Part shown: positions 1 to 5,721 of the stretch, piece after piece | Position numbering within the stretch: position 1 is the first letter of the stretch | Layout: every line of letters begins with the position of its first letter | From: Deltaproteobacteria bacterium | Lineage (GTDB): Bacteria; JAUYMQ01 | Assembly (NCBI GenBank): GCA_030698575.1 | Contig: JAUYMQ010000394.1 | Coordinates: 1-5,721 of the forward strand | Reading direction: 5' to 3' | DNA length: 5,721 bases | Position numbers and translations under genes: made by a program | Notes under the pieces: model-generated | What the model was told of the DNA's origin: nothing | What the model saw: the letters and a program-made list of their open reading frames with translations, nothing else | Databases searched by the model: none

Positions 1-484
1 GCAGTTCGGCGTGGAACCGGATGTGATGGTTCTGGCCAAGGGGCTGGGGAACGGCTTCCCGATCGGGGCCTTGCTCGCGCGGGAAGAGATCGCGAAGTGC
101 TTCATCCCCGGCACGCATGGGGCCACCTTCGGCGGCAACCCACTGGCCGCGGCAGCCGCTCTGGCCACCTGCGAGACGCTGACCGGGGGCGTCATCGATC
201 ACGGCGCGCGCATGGGGGCTCTTCTGAGATCGAGGCTTGACGAGATGGCCTCGCGCTTCCCCTTCATCAAGGAGGTGCGGGGCATCGGCCTGCACCTGGC
301 TGCCGAGACCGACATCGACTGCAAGCCGGTCCTCGAAGCCTGCATCGCGCGGGGGCTCCTGGTGAACGTGATCCAGGGCAAGATCCTGCGCTTCATCCCG
401 CCGCTCGTCGTCACCGGGGACGAGATTGCGGAAGGCTCAGCCACGCTGGAGGCCGCGCTCGAACTGGCGGGCGGCGCTGGTTGA
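1..484 (+). CDS. argD: Acetylornithine aminotransferase, C-terminal part (5' end outside window)
   Basis: PLP enzyme that transaminates N-acetylglutamate semialdehyde to N2-acetylornithine in cytoplasmic arginine synthesis; many family members also act on succinyldiaminopimelate. The reading frame is open from base 2 (CAG), so the GTG at 11 is an internal codon and not a start. The visible part is about 160 residues of a family usually near 390-400. It opens with QFGVEPDVMVLAKGLGNG, where the lysine encoded at 38-40 is the expected PLP Schiff-base lysine. Next come GTHGATFGGNPLA, the phosphate-contact threonine region typical of class III aminotransferases, then VRGIGLHLA and the C-terminal LRFIPPLVVT block. 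The stop is TGA at 482-484, with argF starting 22 bases later, consistent with one operon. The choice of ArgD over other class III enzymes (GabT, AstC) rests on motif style and on the argF-argG neighbours. No frameshift is seen. Confidence 0.93.
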   Translation, partial: QFGVEPDVMVLAKGLGNGFPIGALLAREEIAKCFIPGTHGATFGGNPLAAAAALATCETLTGGVIDHGARMGALLRSRLDEMASRFPFIKEVRGIGLHLAAETDIDCKPVLEACIARGLLVNVIQGKILRFIPPLVVTGDEIAEGSATLEAALELAGGAG

Positions 485-495
485 AGCGTCTTGTC

Positions 496-501
496 GAGGA
501 G
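496..501 (+). promoter_or_regulatory. Ribosome binding site that decides the argF start
   Basis: GAGGAG lies 5 bases before a TTG codon at 507. The GTG at 501 overlaps this motif and so cannot use it. The upstream TTG at 426 lies deep inside argD and would add 27 residues unlike any OTC N-terminus. The site therefore favours TTG 507. Confidence 0.65.
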
Positions 502-506
502 TGGAT

Positions 507-1448
507 TTGAAAGACCTCATCAGCATCGCCGATCTGAACGAGCAGGAAGTCCAGCGGATCCTGGGCCGCGCGGCAGAGCTGAAGGCGATGCACGTCCGCG
601 GTGAAGTGCACCGGCCGCTCGAGGGGAAGACTCTCGGGATGTTCTTCGAGAAGCCCTCGCTGCGCACGCGCGTCACCTTCGAGGTGGGCATGGCGCACCT
701 GGGAGGGCATGCGATCCTGCTCACGCCCGAGCACATCGCCATCGGCGTGCGCGAGACCGTCACGGACGTCGGCAAGAACCTCGAGCGGTGGGTCGATCTC
801 ATTGTGGCACGGACCTACTCGCACCAGCTCGTGAAGGATCTTGCGGCGGCCGCCTCGATCCCCGTCATCAACGGTCTCACGGATTTGCTTCACCCCTGCC
901 AGATCCTGGCCGATCTCTTCACGCTGGTGGAGCACTTCACCGACATCAGCGGGGTGAAGGTCGCCTACCTGGGCGACGGGAACAACGTGGCGAACTCCTG
1001 GATCAACGGCGCCGTCAAAACAGGGATCGATCTCACGATCGCCGCTCCCGAGGGTTACGACCCGGATCCGAACGTTCTGCGCGAAGCCCGGGCCTACGGC
1101 GAACCGAAGGGGCGGCGGGTAAGGGTGCTGCGGGATCCTTACGAAGCCGTGGAGGGGGCCGACGTGATCTACACGGACGTCTGGGCCAGCATGGGACAGG
1201 AGTCGGAGCGTGAGGCGCGCATCAAAATCTTCCGCCCCTACCAGGTGAACCGCGATCTGCTCGCGAAGGCCCGGCCGGGTGCGCTCGTCATGCACTGCCT
1301 CCCCGCCCACCGGGGCGAGGAGATCACCGACGACGTGCTGGACGGCCCCAACTCCGTCGTTTTTCAGGAGGCCGAGAACCGGCTGCACGTCCAGAAGGCG
1401 GTGATGGAGATCCTCGCCGCAGCGCCACGAAAGGTGTCATCGCAATGA
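507..1448 (+). CDS. argF: Ornithine carbamoyltransferase
   Basis: Transfers the carbamoyl group of carbamoyl phosphate to ornithine, giving citrulline, in the cytoplasm; the family is typically a homotrimer. The start is taken as TTG 507, giving 313 residues (family about 305-335) beginning [11 protein letters not shown], which matches the usual OTC N-terminus. The N-terminal domain carries [13 protein letters not shown] at about 48-59, the carbamoyl-phosphate SxRTR motif, with Leu in the variable second position. HPCQ is at 129-132. The ornithine domain has the loop [10 protein letters not shown] (156-165), DVWASMGQE (224-232) and [10 protein letters not shown] (263-272), with the cysteine that contacts ornithine. 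The DxxxSMG and HCLP signatures argue for a true ornithine enzyme rather than aspartate or N-acetylornithine carbamoyltransferase. It follows argD by 22 bases, and its stop overlaps the argG start by 4 bases. The start codon is the least certain part. Confidence 0.95.
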   Translation: MKDLISIADLNEQEVQRILGRAAELKAMHVRGEVHRPLEGKTLGMFFEKPSLRTRVTFEVGMAHLGGHAILLTPEHIAIGVRETVTDVGKNLERWVDLIVARTYSHQLVKDLAAAASIPVINGLTDLLHPCQILADLFTLVEHFTDISGVKVAYLGDGNNVANSWINGAVKTGIDLTIAAPEGYDPDPNVLREARAYGEPKGRRVRVLRDPYEAVEGADVIYTDVWASMGQESEREARIKIFRPYQVNRDLLAKARPGALVMHCLPAHRGEEITDDVLDGPNSVVFQEAENRLHVQKAVMEILAAAPRKVSSQ

Positions 1449-2647
1449 AAAAGATCATTCTCGCCTACAGTGGCGGTCTGGACACGTCGGTCATTCTCAA
1501 GTGGCTCGTCGAGACCTACCGCTGCCCGGTGGTGGCCTTCGTGGCCGACATCGGCCAGGTGGACGATCTCTCCGGCGTCGAAAAGAAGGCGCTGGCGACG
1601 GGCGCCGAGAAGTGCGTGGTGGAGAATCTGCAGGAGGAGTTCGTCCGCGATTTCTTCTTTCCCGCCTTGCGCGCGGCGGCGGTGTACGAGGGGAGCTACC
1701 TGCTCGGCACGAGCCTGGCCCGCCCCCTAATCGCGAAGGCGCAAATCGAACTGGCGCAGCGGGAGGGCGCCGACAGAGTGTCGCACGGCGCCACGGGGAA
1801 GGGTAACGATCAGGTCCGCTTCGAGCTGACCTACCTGGCCCTCGATCCCGGGATCAGGATCATCGCCCCCTGGCGTGAGTGGGGCGACGAATTCGACTCG
1901 CGCGAATCCATGATCGCATACGCGCAGAAGCACAACATCCCCGTCCAGGCCACGGCGGCCAAGCCCTATTCGTCGGACTCGAACCTGCTGCACATCTCCT
2001 ACGAGGGGGGCGTGCTGGAGGATCCCTGGCTGGAGCCCGAGGAAGACATGTTCGTGATGACGCGGGCGCCGGAGGCAGCCCCCGATCGGCCGCAGTACGT
2101 CGAGGTGGATTTCGAGGCGGGGGTTCCCGTGAAGGTCGACGGCGAGGCGCTTTCGCCGGCGGCGCTGCTCCGGCGGCTGAACGAGTTCGGGGGCGAGCAC
2201 GGCGTGGGGCGTGTCGATCTCGTCGAGAACCGGTTCGTCGGCATGAAGTCACGGGGCGTCTACGAGACGCCGGGCGGCACGATCCTGCACGTCGCTCACC
2301 GGGCGGTTGAAAGCCTGACCGTCGACCGCGAGGTGCTCCACCTTCGGGACGGCTGGATCACGCAGTACGCCACGCTCGTCTACAACGGTTTCTGGTACGC
2401 CCCCGAGCGCGAGATGCTCCAGGCGGCCATCGACAGGTCGCAGCAGTTCGTGACCGGCACGGCGCGGGTGAAGCTCTACAAGGGGAGCGTGACGGTGGCG
2501 GGGCGGAAAGCGCCGCGATCGCTCTACCGGCAGGACTACGCCACCTTCGAGCGCGAGGAGGTCTTCCAGCAGGCCGACGCGACCGGCTTCATCCGGCTGA
2601 ACGCGCTTCGCCTGAAAATCCAGTCGATGATCCGGGGCGGCAAGTAG
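1445..2647 (+). CDS. argG: Argininosuccinate synthase
   Basis: Condenses citrulline and aspartate using ATP to give argininosuccinate, the penultimate step of arginine synthesis, in the cytoplasm. The protein is 400 residues, the normal length of the common bacterial form. It opens with the ATP-pyrophosphatase P-loop AYSGGLDTS at 7-15. [17 protein letters not shown] follows at 81-97 and [13 protein letters not shown] at 115-127, both nucleotide/citrulline-site signatures. Further family blocks are APWREW (141-146), the [15 protein letters not shown] stretch (about 175-189) and LEDPW (191-195). The ATG is embedded in ATGA with the argF stop (1446-1448), so translational coupling is likely; a modest purine-rich site (GAAAGG, 1429-1434) lies 10 bases upstream. 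All motifs are intact. argH does not follow: the next gene lies 184 bases away behind its own promoter. Confidence 0.98.
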   Translation: MKKIILAYSGGLDTSVILKWLVETYRCPVVAFVADIGQVDDLSGVEKKALATGAEKCVVENLQEEFVRDFFFPALRAAAVYEGSYLLGTSLARPLIAKAQIELAQREGADRVSHGATGKGNDQVRFELTYLALDPGIRIIAPWREWGDEFDSRESMIAYAQKHNIPVQATAAKPYSSDSNLLHISYEGGVLEDPWLEPEEDMFVMTRAPEAAPDRPQYVEVDFEAGVPVKVDGEALSPAALLRRLNEFGGEHGVGRVDLVENRFVGMKSRGVYETPGGTILHVAHRAVESLTVDREVLHLRDGWITQYATLVYNGFWYAPEREMLQAAIDRSQQFVTGTARVKLYKGSVTVAGRKAPRSLYRQDYATFEREEVFQQADATGFIRLNALRLKIQSMIRGGK

Positions 2648-2657
2648 GCCGGACTTC

Positions 2658-2686
2658 TTGACAGTTTCCCGTGCCTGACCTAGGAT
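2658..2686 (+). promoter_or_regulatory. Predicted sigma70-type promoter for the aminotransferase-serA-purA unit
   Basis: A perfect -35 hexamer TTGACA (2658-2663), a 17-base spacer and a -10 hexamer TAGGAT (2681-2686, 4 of 6 consensus matches). It begins 10 bases after the argG stop and points toward the downstream genes, with a start site predicted near 2692-2694. It lies in the only sizeable gap of a GC-rich region, which lowers the odds of a chance match. This is inferred from sequence alone; the sigma-factor preferences of this organism are unknown. Confidence 0.65.
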
Positions 2687-2692
2687 TCCCCG

Positions 2693-2831
2693 GTTTTTCC
2701 CGGCGGCAAGCGGCCGCCGGCGGCCCCGGCCTCGTCCGTCAGACTGTACTTCCGCTATCATCTCGACAGAGAGGACTTCCGCAAGGCGACGTCCGGCTTC
2801 TCGGAAAGCCCCGATCAGAAAGGATTCCTGG
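2693..2831 (+). other. Predicted 5' leader of the class V aminotransferase transcript
   Basis: About 139 untranslated bases between the predicted transcription start and the ATG at 2832. It contains five T's at 2694-2698, a GC-rich hairpin and palindrome (2700-2725), an 8-base direct repeat ACTTCCGC at 2748-2755 and 2775-2782, and a small possible stem GGCTT/AAGCC (2795-2799 with 2806-2810). It ends with a Shine-Dalgarno site AGAAAGGA (2817-2824), 7 bases before the ATG. I recognise no known riboswitch and no leader peptide with a run of regulatory codons. The length would allow regulation, but nothing in the sequence proves it. Confidence 0.4.
2700..2725 (+). repeat. GC-rich inverted repeat / hairpin in the leader
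   Basis: CCGGCGGC (2700-2707) pairs perfectly with GCCGCCGG (2713-2720) across a 5-base loop, giving an 8-bp all-G/C stem. The right arm also belongs to a perfect 14-base palindrome GGCCGCCGGCGGCC (2712-2725), so two mutually exclusive folds are possible. No T-run follows on the + strand, so it is not a standard intrinsic terminator for argG. GC-rich spacers produce such repeats fairly easily. Confidence 0.5.
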
Positions 2832-3971
2832 ATGAAGAAGCGCTACCTGCTCGCGCCGGGGCCCACCCCCGTGCCCGAGCGCGTTCTGCTCGCAATGGCC
2901 ATGCCCATTCTCCACCACCGCTCCCCTGAGTTCGAACCGATCTTTCAGGAGGTCCGGGATGGCCTGAAGTGGATCTTCCAGACCGCGAACGAAGTGCTGC
3001 TGTTCGCCTCCTCCGGGACCGGCGCGATGGAAGGCGCGGTGACGAACCTGCTCTCCCGCGGCGACGAGGCCATCTGTGTGCGGGGCGGCAAGTTCGGCGA
3101 ACGCTGGGCCGAGATCTGCAAGGCCTACGGCGTCGTGGCGCACAACATCGACGTGACCTGGGGCGAGGCGGTCGATCCCGCGGCTGTTCGCGAGGCCCTC
3201 AAGAAGCACCCGAAGACGAAGGCGGTCTACTTCCAGGCCTGCGAAACCTCCACGGGCGTCGGGCATCCGGTCAAGGAAATCGCCGCCACCGTCCGTGAGA
3301 ACTCCGATGCGCTGATAATCTGCGACGGCATCACGGGCATCGGCGTCAACGACCTTCCGGTGGACGACTGGGGTATCGACGTGGCGGTTGCGGGCTCGCA
3401 GAAGGCCTTCATGCTGCCGCCGGGACTTGCCTTCGCCAGCGTGTCGGCCCGCGCCTGGAAGAGCGCCGAGACGGCCGATCTGCCGAAGTACTACTTCAAC
3501 TGGAAAACCGAGCATGGCGCGCATCTGAAGAACCAGAGCGCCTGGACGCCGGCCGTCTCGCTGATGATCGGGCTCCGTGAGGCGCTTCGGATGATGAAGG
3601 AGGAGACGCTTCCGGCCATGTTCGAGCGGCACGCCCGCCTGGCGGAGGCCACTCGTGCCGGCGCGCAGGCGCTCGGCCTGGAGCTTTTCGCGCCGAAAAG
3701 CCCGGCCACCGCGCTGACGGCGATCAAGGGACCCGAGGGCATCGATACGGGAAAGATCACCAAGACGCTGCGCGACCAGCTGGGCGTCACGATCGCGGGC
3801 GGCCAGTCGCAGCTCAAGGGAAAGATCTTCCGGATCTCGCACTTCGGCTACGTGACGCGATTCGACGTGCTGACGGGACTGGTGGCGTTGGAGATCGCGC
3901 TGCAATCCCTCGGTTATCCGGTGAAGCTGGGGGAGGGCGTCAAGGCGGCCGAGGAGCGACTCGGTCTTTAG
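2832..3971 (+). CDS. PLP-dependent class V aminotransferase (serine-pyruvate / alanine-glyoxylate type)
   Basis: 379 residues, the usual length of the COG0075-type family that includes alanine-glyoxylate and serine-pyruvate aminotransferases. The N-terminus LLAPGPTPVPERVLLAM followed by HHRSPEF (28-34) is typical of the prokaryotic branch. The PLP-phosphate loop is SSGTGAMEGA (60-69), the pyridine-nitrogen aspartate is D165 in IICDGITG, and the Schiff-base lysine is K191 in AGSQKAFMLPPG. R334 in KIFRISHFG is the expected substrate-carboxylate arginine. ATG 2832 has a good Shine-Dalgarno (AGAAAGGA, 7-base spacer). serA follows after 35 bases, so the likely role is in serine metabolism: transaminating 3-phosphohydroxypyruvate in place of SerC, or interconverting serine/glyoxylate or alanine/glyoxylate. 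Substrate cannot be read from sequence in this family, so no gene symbol is given. Relatives are sometimes annotated as a soluble hydrogenase subunit; nothing here supports that. Confidence 0.93.
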   Translation: MKKRYLLAPGPTPVPERVLLAMAMPILHHRSPEFEPIFQEVRDGLKWIFQTANEVLLFASSGTGAMEGAVTNLLSRGDEAICVRGGKFGERWAEICKAYGVVAHNIDVTWGEAVDPAAVREALKKHPKTKAVYFQACETSTGVGHPVKEIAATVRENSDALIICDGITGIGVNDLPVDDWGIDVAVAGSQKAFMLPPGLAFASVSARAWKSAETADLPKYYFNWKTEHGAHLKNQSAWTPAVSLMIGLREALRMMKEETLPAMFERHARLAEATRAGAQALGLELFAPKSPATALTAIKGPEGIDTGKITKTLRDQLGVTIAGGQSQLKGKIFRISHFGYVTRFDVLTGLVALEIALQSLGYPVKLGEGVKAAEERLGL

Positions 3972-3995
3972 ATTTGATTTGATCCGAGAGGAAGA

Positions 3996-4002
3996 GGGAG
4001 GA
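3996..4002 (+). promoter_or_regulatory. Ribosome binding site supporting the GTG start of serA
   Basis: GGGAGGA, with core GGAGG at 3997-4001, ends 5 bases before GTG 4007. It sits in a purine-rich 35-base spacer after the aminotransferase stop (TAG 3969-3971). The spacer begins with a short tandem GATTTGATTTGAT (3971-3983). The strong site makes GTG 4007 the credible start. Confidence 0.75.
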
Positions 4003-4006
4003 ATTC

Positions 4007-5611
4007 GTGACGGACACGCAGCTGAAGCGCATCCTTGTTACCGACAAGCTCGATGACGAAGGGCTCCGGATCCTCGAGAGCGCCCCGGGAATCCATGTTG
4101 ACGTCAAGACGGGCCTGCCCCCGGAGGAGCTCAAGAAGATCATCGGCGGGTATCATGGCCTCGCCATCCGGTCCGCCACGAAGGCGTCGGCTGATCTGCT
4201 CGAGGCGGCGCATGACCTCGAGGCCATCGGTCGCGCCGGCATCGGCGTTGACAACGTGGACGTGCCCGCGGCCAGCCGGCAGGGCATTGTGGTCATGAAC
4301 ACGCCCGAGGGATCGGCGGTGACGACCGCGGAGCACGCCCTGTCGCTGCTCCTCACCCTGGCCCGCAAGGTCGCGCAGGCCACCGCCTCGATGAAAGCCG
4401 GCAAGTGGGACAAGAAGCGCTTCATGGGGACCGAGCTCAGCGCCAAGACGCTCGGGATCATCGGCATCGGAAACATCGGCGCCATCGTTGCAGACCGGGC
4501 GCAGGGGCTGAAGATGAAGGTGATCGCCTACGATCCCTACATCTCGCCCGACGCGGCGGCCAAGAAGGACATCGAGCTGGTGGCTGAACTCGATGAGTTT
4601 CTCGGGCGCGCTGATTTCATCAGCATTCACGTGCCGCTCACGAAAGACACGAAGCACCTCATCAACAAGGAAGCCTTTGCGAAGATGAAGAAGGAGGTGC
4701 TCATCGTGAACGCCGCGCGCGGAGGGATCATCCACGAGGGTGATCTGTTCGACGCGCTCCAGAGCGGCAAGGTCGGGGGCGCCGCGCTCGACGTGTGGGA
4801 GAAGGAACCCCCCGGCGAGAGCCCGCTGCTTGGCCTCGATCAGGTCATCTGCACGCCGCATCTTGGCGCCTCGACGGAGGAGGCCCAGCTCAACGTGAGT
4901 GTCGCAGTGGCCCGCCAGCTTGTCGATTTCTTCACCACGGGAACCATCAAGAACGCTGTGAACGTGCCGAGCGTCAGCAAGGAGCTGCTCGTTCGCATGG
5001 GACCTTACCTCGATCTGGCGGAACGGCTTGGCCGATTCATCGCGCAGACCTACGAGGGGGGCATCGAGCAAGTCTCCATCGAGTATTTCGGTGAGGTGGG
5101 GAAGTTCGATAACCTGACGCCGCTGACCGTGGCGGCGATGAAAGGGCTGCTCGAGCCTGTGCTCGGGGAGAAGGTCAACTTCGTCAATGCGCTGCTGCTC
5201 GCCAAGGAGCGGGGCATTCGGCTGGTCGAGAGCCGCACGAATGATGCGACCGACTTTGCGAGCCTGATCGAACTCAAGGTCAGGGGCGCGGGGGGCGAGC
5301 ATCTGATCTGGGGGACGATCTTCGGCCACCGCTACCCGCGCATCATCCGCATCGACAACTTCTACATGGAAGCCCACGCGGGCGGCCACATCATCGTGAT
5401 GCACAACCTCGACAAGCCGGGCGTGGTGGGCGCCGTCGGAAATCTGCTGGGAAGCAACGGCATCAACATCGCCCGAATGCAGCTCGGCCTGGACACCGCG
5501 AAGGGCGAGGCCATGGCGCTCATCCAGGTCGATCAGCCCATCTCCGGCGAGGTGCTCAGGCAGTTCGAGACCCTTCCCAACCTCCTCTGGGTCAAGCAGA
5601 TCGAGCTCTGA
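4007..5611 (+). CDS. serA: D-3-phosphoglycerate dehydrogenase, long form with ACT domain
   Basis: Oxidises 3-phosphoglycerate to 3-phosphohydroxypyruvate with NAD, the committed step of serine synthesis, in the cytoplasm. At 534 residues it is the long form (about 525-535, as in Bacillus and Mycobacterium) rather than the roughly 410-residue E. coli form. Substrate and NAD-binding domains span about 1-320: [11 protein letters not shown] (75-85), Rossmann loop GIGNIG (153-158), and D176 in AYDP as the NAD-ribose acidic residue. The catalytic triad is R238 (NAARGG), E267 (EKEPP) and H285 (TPHLGAST). An intervening allosteric substrate-binding type domain covers about 330-455. A C-terminal ACT domain (about 462-534) contains [21 protein letters not shown]. 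In characterised relatives the ACT domain mediates serine feedback inhibition, so inhibition is plausible here but not shown. The start is GTG with a strong Shine-Dalgarno. The stop overlaps the purA ribosome-binding site by one base. Confidence 0.97.
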   Translation: MTDTQLKRILVTDKLDDEGLRILESAPGIHVDVKTGLPPEELKKIIGGYHGLAIRSATKASADLLEAAHDLEAIGRAGIGVDNVDVPAASRQGIVVMNTPEGSAVTTAEHALSLLLTLARKVAQATASMKAGKWDKKRFMGTELSAKTLGIIGIGNIGAIVADRAQGLKMKVIAYDPYISPDAAAKKDIELVAELDEFLGRADFISIHVPLTKDTKHLINKEAFAKMKKEVLIVNAARGGIIHEGDLFDALQSGKVGGAALDVWEKEPPGESPLLGLDQVICTPHLGASTEEAQLNVSVAVARQLVDFFTTGTIKNAVNVPSVSKELLVRMGPYLDLAERLGRFIAQTYEGGIEQVSIEYFGEVGKFDNLTPLTVAAMKGLLEPVLGEKVNFVNALLLAKERGIRLVESRTNDATDFASLIELKVRGAGGEHLIWGTIFGHRYPRIIRIDNFYMEAHAGGHIIVMHNLDKPGVVGAVGNLLGSNGINIARMQLGLDTAKGEAMALIQVDQPISGEVLRQFETLPNLLWVKQIEL

Positions 5612-5621
5612 AAGGACCGCC

Positions 5622-5721
5622 ATGGCCAGGAACGTCGTCGTTGTCGGGGCCCAGTGGGGCGATGAGGGCAAGGGCAAGGTCGTCGACATCCTGTCGGTGA
5701 ACGCCCGCGTTATCGTTCGCT
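5622..5721 (+). CDS. purA: Adenylosuccinate synthetase, N-terminal part (3' end outside window)
   Basis: GTP-dependent ligase joining IMP and aspartate to form adenylosuccinate, the first step from IMP to AMP. Only 33 codons are visible of a family near 425-430 residues, but they are diagnostic: [19 protein letters not shown]. This includes the GDEGKGK nucleotide loop with the catalytic aspartate D14 and lysine K17 (D13 and K16 in E. coli numbering without the initiator Met). The catalytic histidine expected near residue 42 lies beyond the window. The ATG is 10 bases after the serA stop (TGA 5609-5611). The ribosome-binding site AAAGGA (5611-5616) shares its first base with that stop, so co-transcription and probable coupling with serA are expected. 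Confidence 0.96.
   Translation, partial: MARNVVVVGAQWGDEGKGKVVDILSVNARVIVR

Noticed and set aside
11-484. Treating GTG 11 as the real start of the first gene
   Set aside because: The frame is open to base 2 with family-consistent residues (QFGVEPD), and the protein lacks the whole N-terminal half, so it is a window truncation and not a short gene.
411-1388. Minus-strand open frame opposite argF (325 codons)
   Set aside because: Mirror of the argF coding sequence with no motifs and no plausible neighbour context.
2694-2725. Intrinsic terminator for argG
   Set aside because: The T-run lies before the hairpin on the + strand, not after it, so it lacks the required order. The minus-strand reading gives A's rather than T's after the stem.
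2756-2761. Second -10-like element TATCAT in the leader
   Set aside because: No -35-like hexamer is found at 16-18 bases upstream (CGTCCG at 17), so there is no support for a second promoter.
2671-2835. Possible 54-codon GTG leader ORF ending over the aminotransferase start
   Set aside because: Its GTG lies between the -35 and -10 elements, upstream of the predicted transcript start. It has no Shine-Dalgarno and its composition looks random.
2739-3905. Minus-strand open frame opposite the class V aminotransferase (388 codons)
   Set aside because: Same GC-driven shadow effect; its translation is rich in R, H, D, G and L with no family motif, and the + strand gene is well supported.
3968-5689. 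Long open frame on the minus strand opposite serA (573 codons)
   Set aside because: It is antisense to an unmistakable SerA with intact catalytic residues. Long antisense frames are expected where codon third positions are strongly G/C. The translation shows no recognisable domain.

Overview
This 5.7 kb window is fully packed and carries only amino-acid and purine biosynthesis genes, all on the + strand. It reads as part of a free-living, high-GC Gram-negative-type bacterium: strong G/C preference at third codon positions, purine-rich Shine-Dalgarno sites, GTG and TTG starts, and very short intergenic gaps. The gene content (argD-argF-argG, then a class V aminotransferase-serA-purA) resembles Deltaproteobacteria and allied uncultured phyla. 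That placement is an impression from gene order and protein style, not something the sequence proves.

Bases 1-2647 are the end of an arginine operon. They hold the C-terminal part of acetylornithine aminotransferase (argD, cut by the window start), ornithine carbamoyltransferase (argF, probable TTG start at 507) and argininosuccinate synthase (argG), whose start codon overlaps the argF stop (ATGA). Together these make ornithine's precursor, citrulline and argininosuccinate. The last enzyme, argininosuccinate lyase (argH), does not follow argG here.

Bases 2648-2831 are the only sizeable gap (184 bases). It holds a good sigma70-type promoter (TTGACA-17-TAGGAT) just after argG and a predicted leader of about 139 bases containing a GC-rich hairpin. 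No U-tract terminator is visible.

Bases 2832-5721 look like a second transcription unit. It starts with a PLP-dependent class V aminotransferase of the serine-pyruvate/alanine-glyoxylate type, followed by long-form D-3-phosphoglycerate dehydrogenase (serA, with a C-terminal ACT domain) and the first 33 codons of adenylosuccinate synthetase (purA). The adjacency to serA suggests that the aminotransferase works in serine metabolism, possibly in place of the classical SerC.

No mobile element, RNA gene, CRISPR array or unknown system was found. The observations most worth a second look are the possible SerC replacement and the long leader in front of it.
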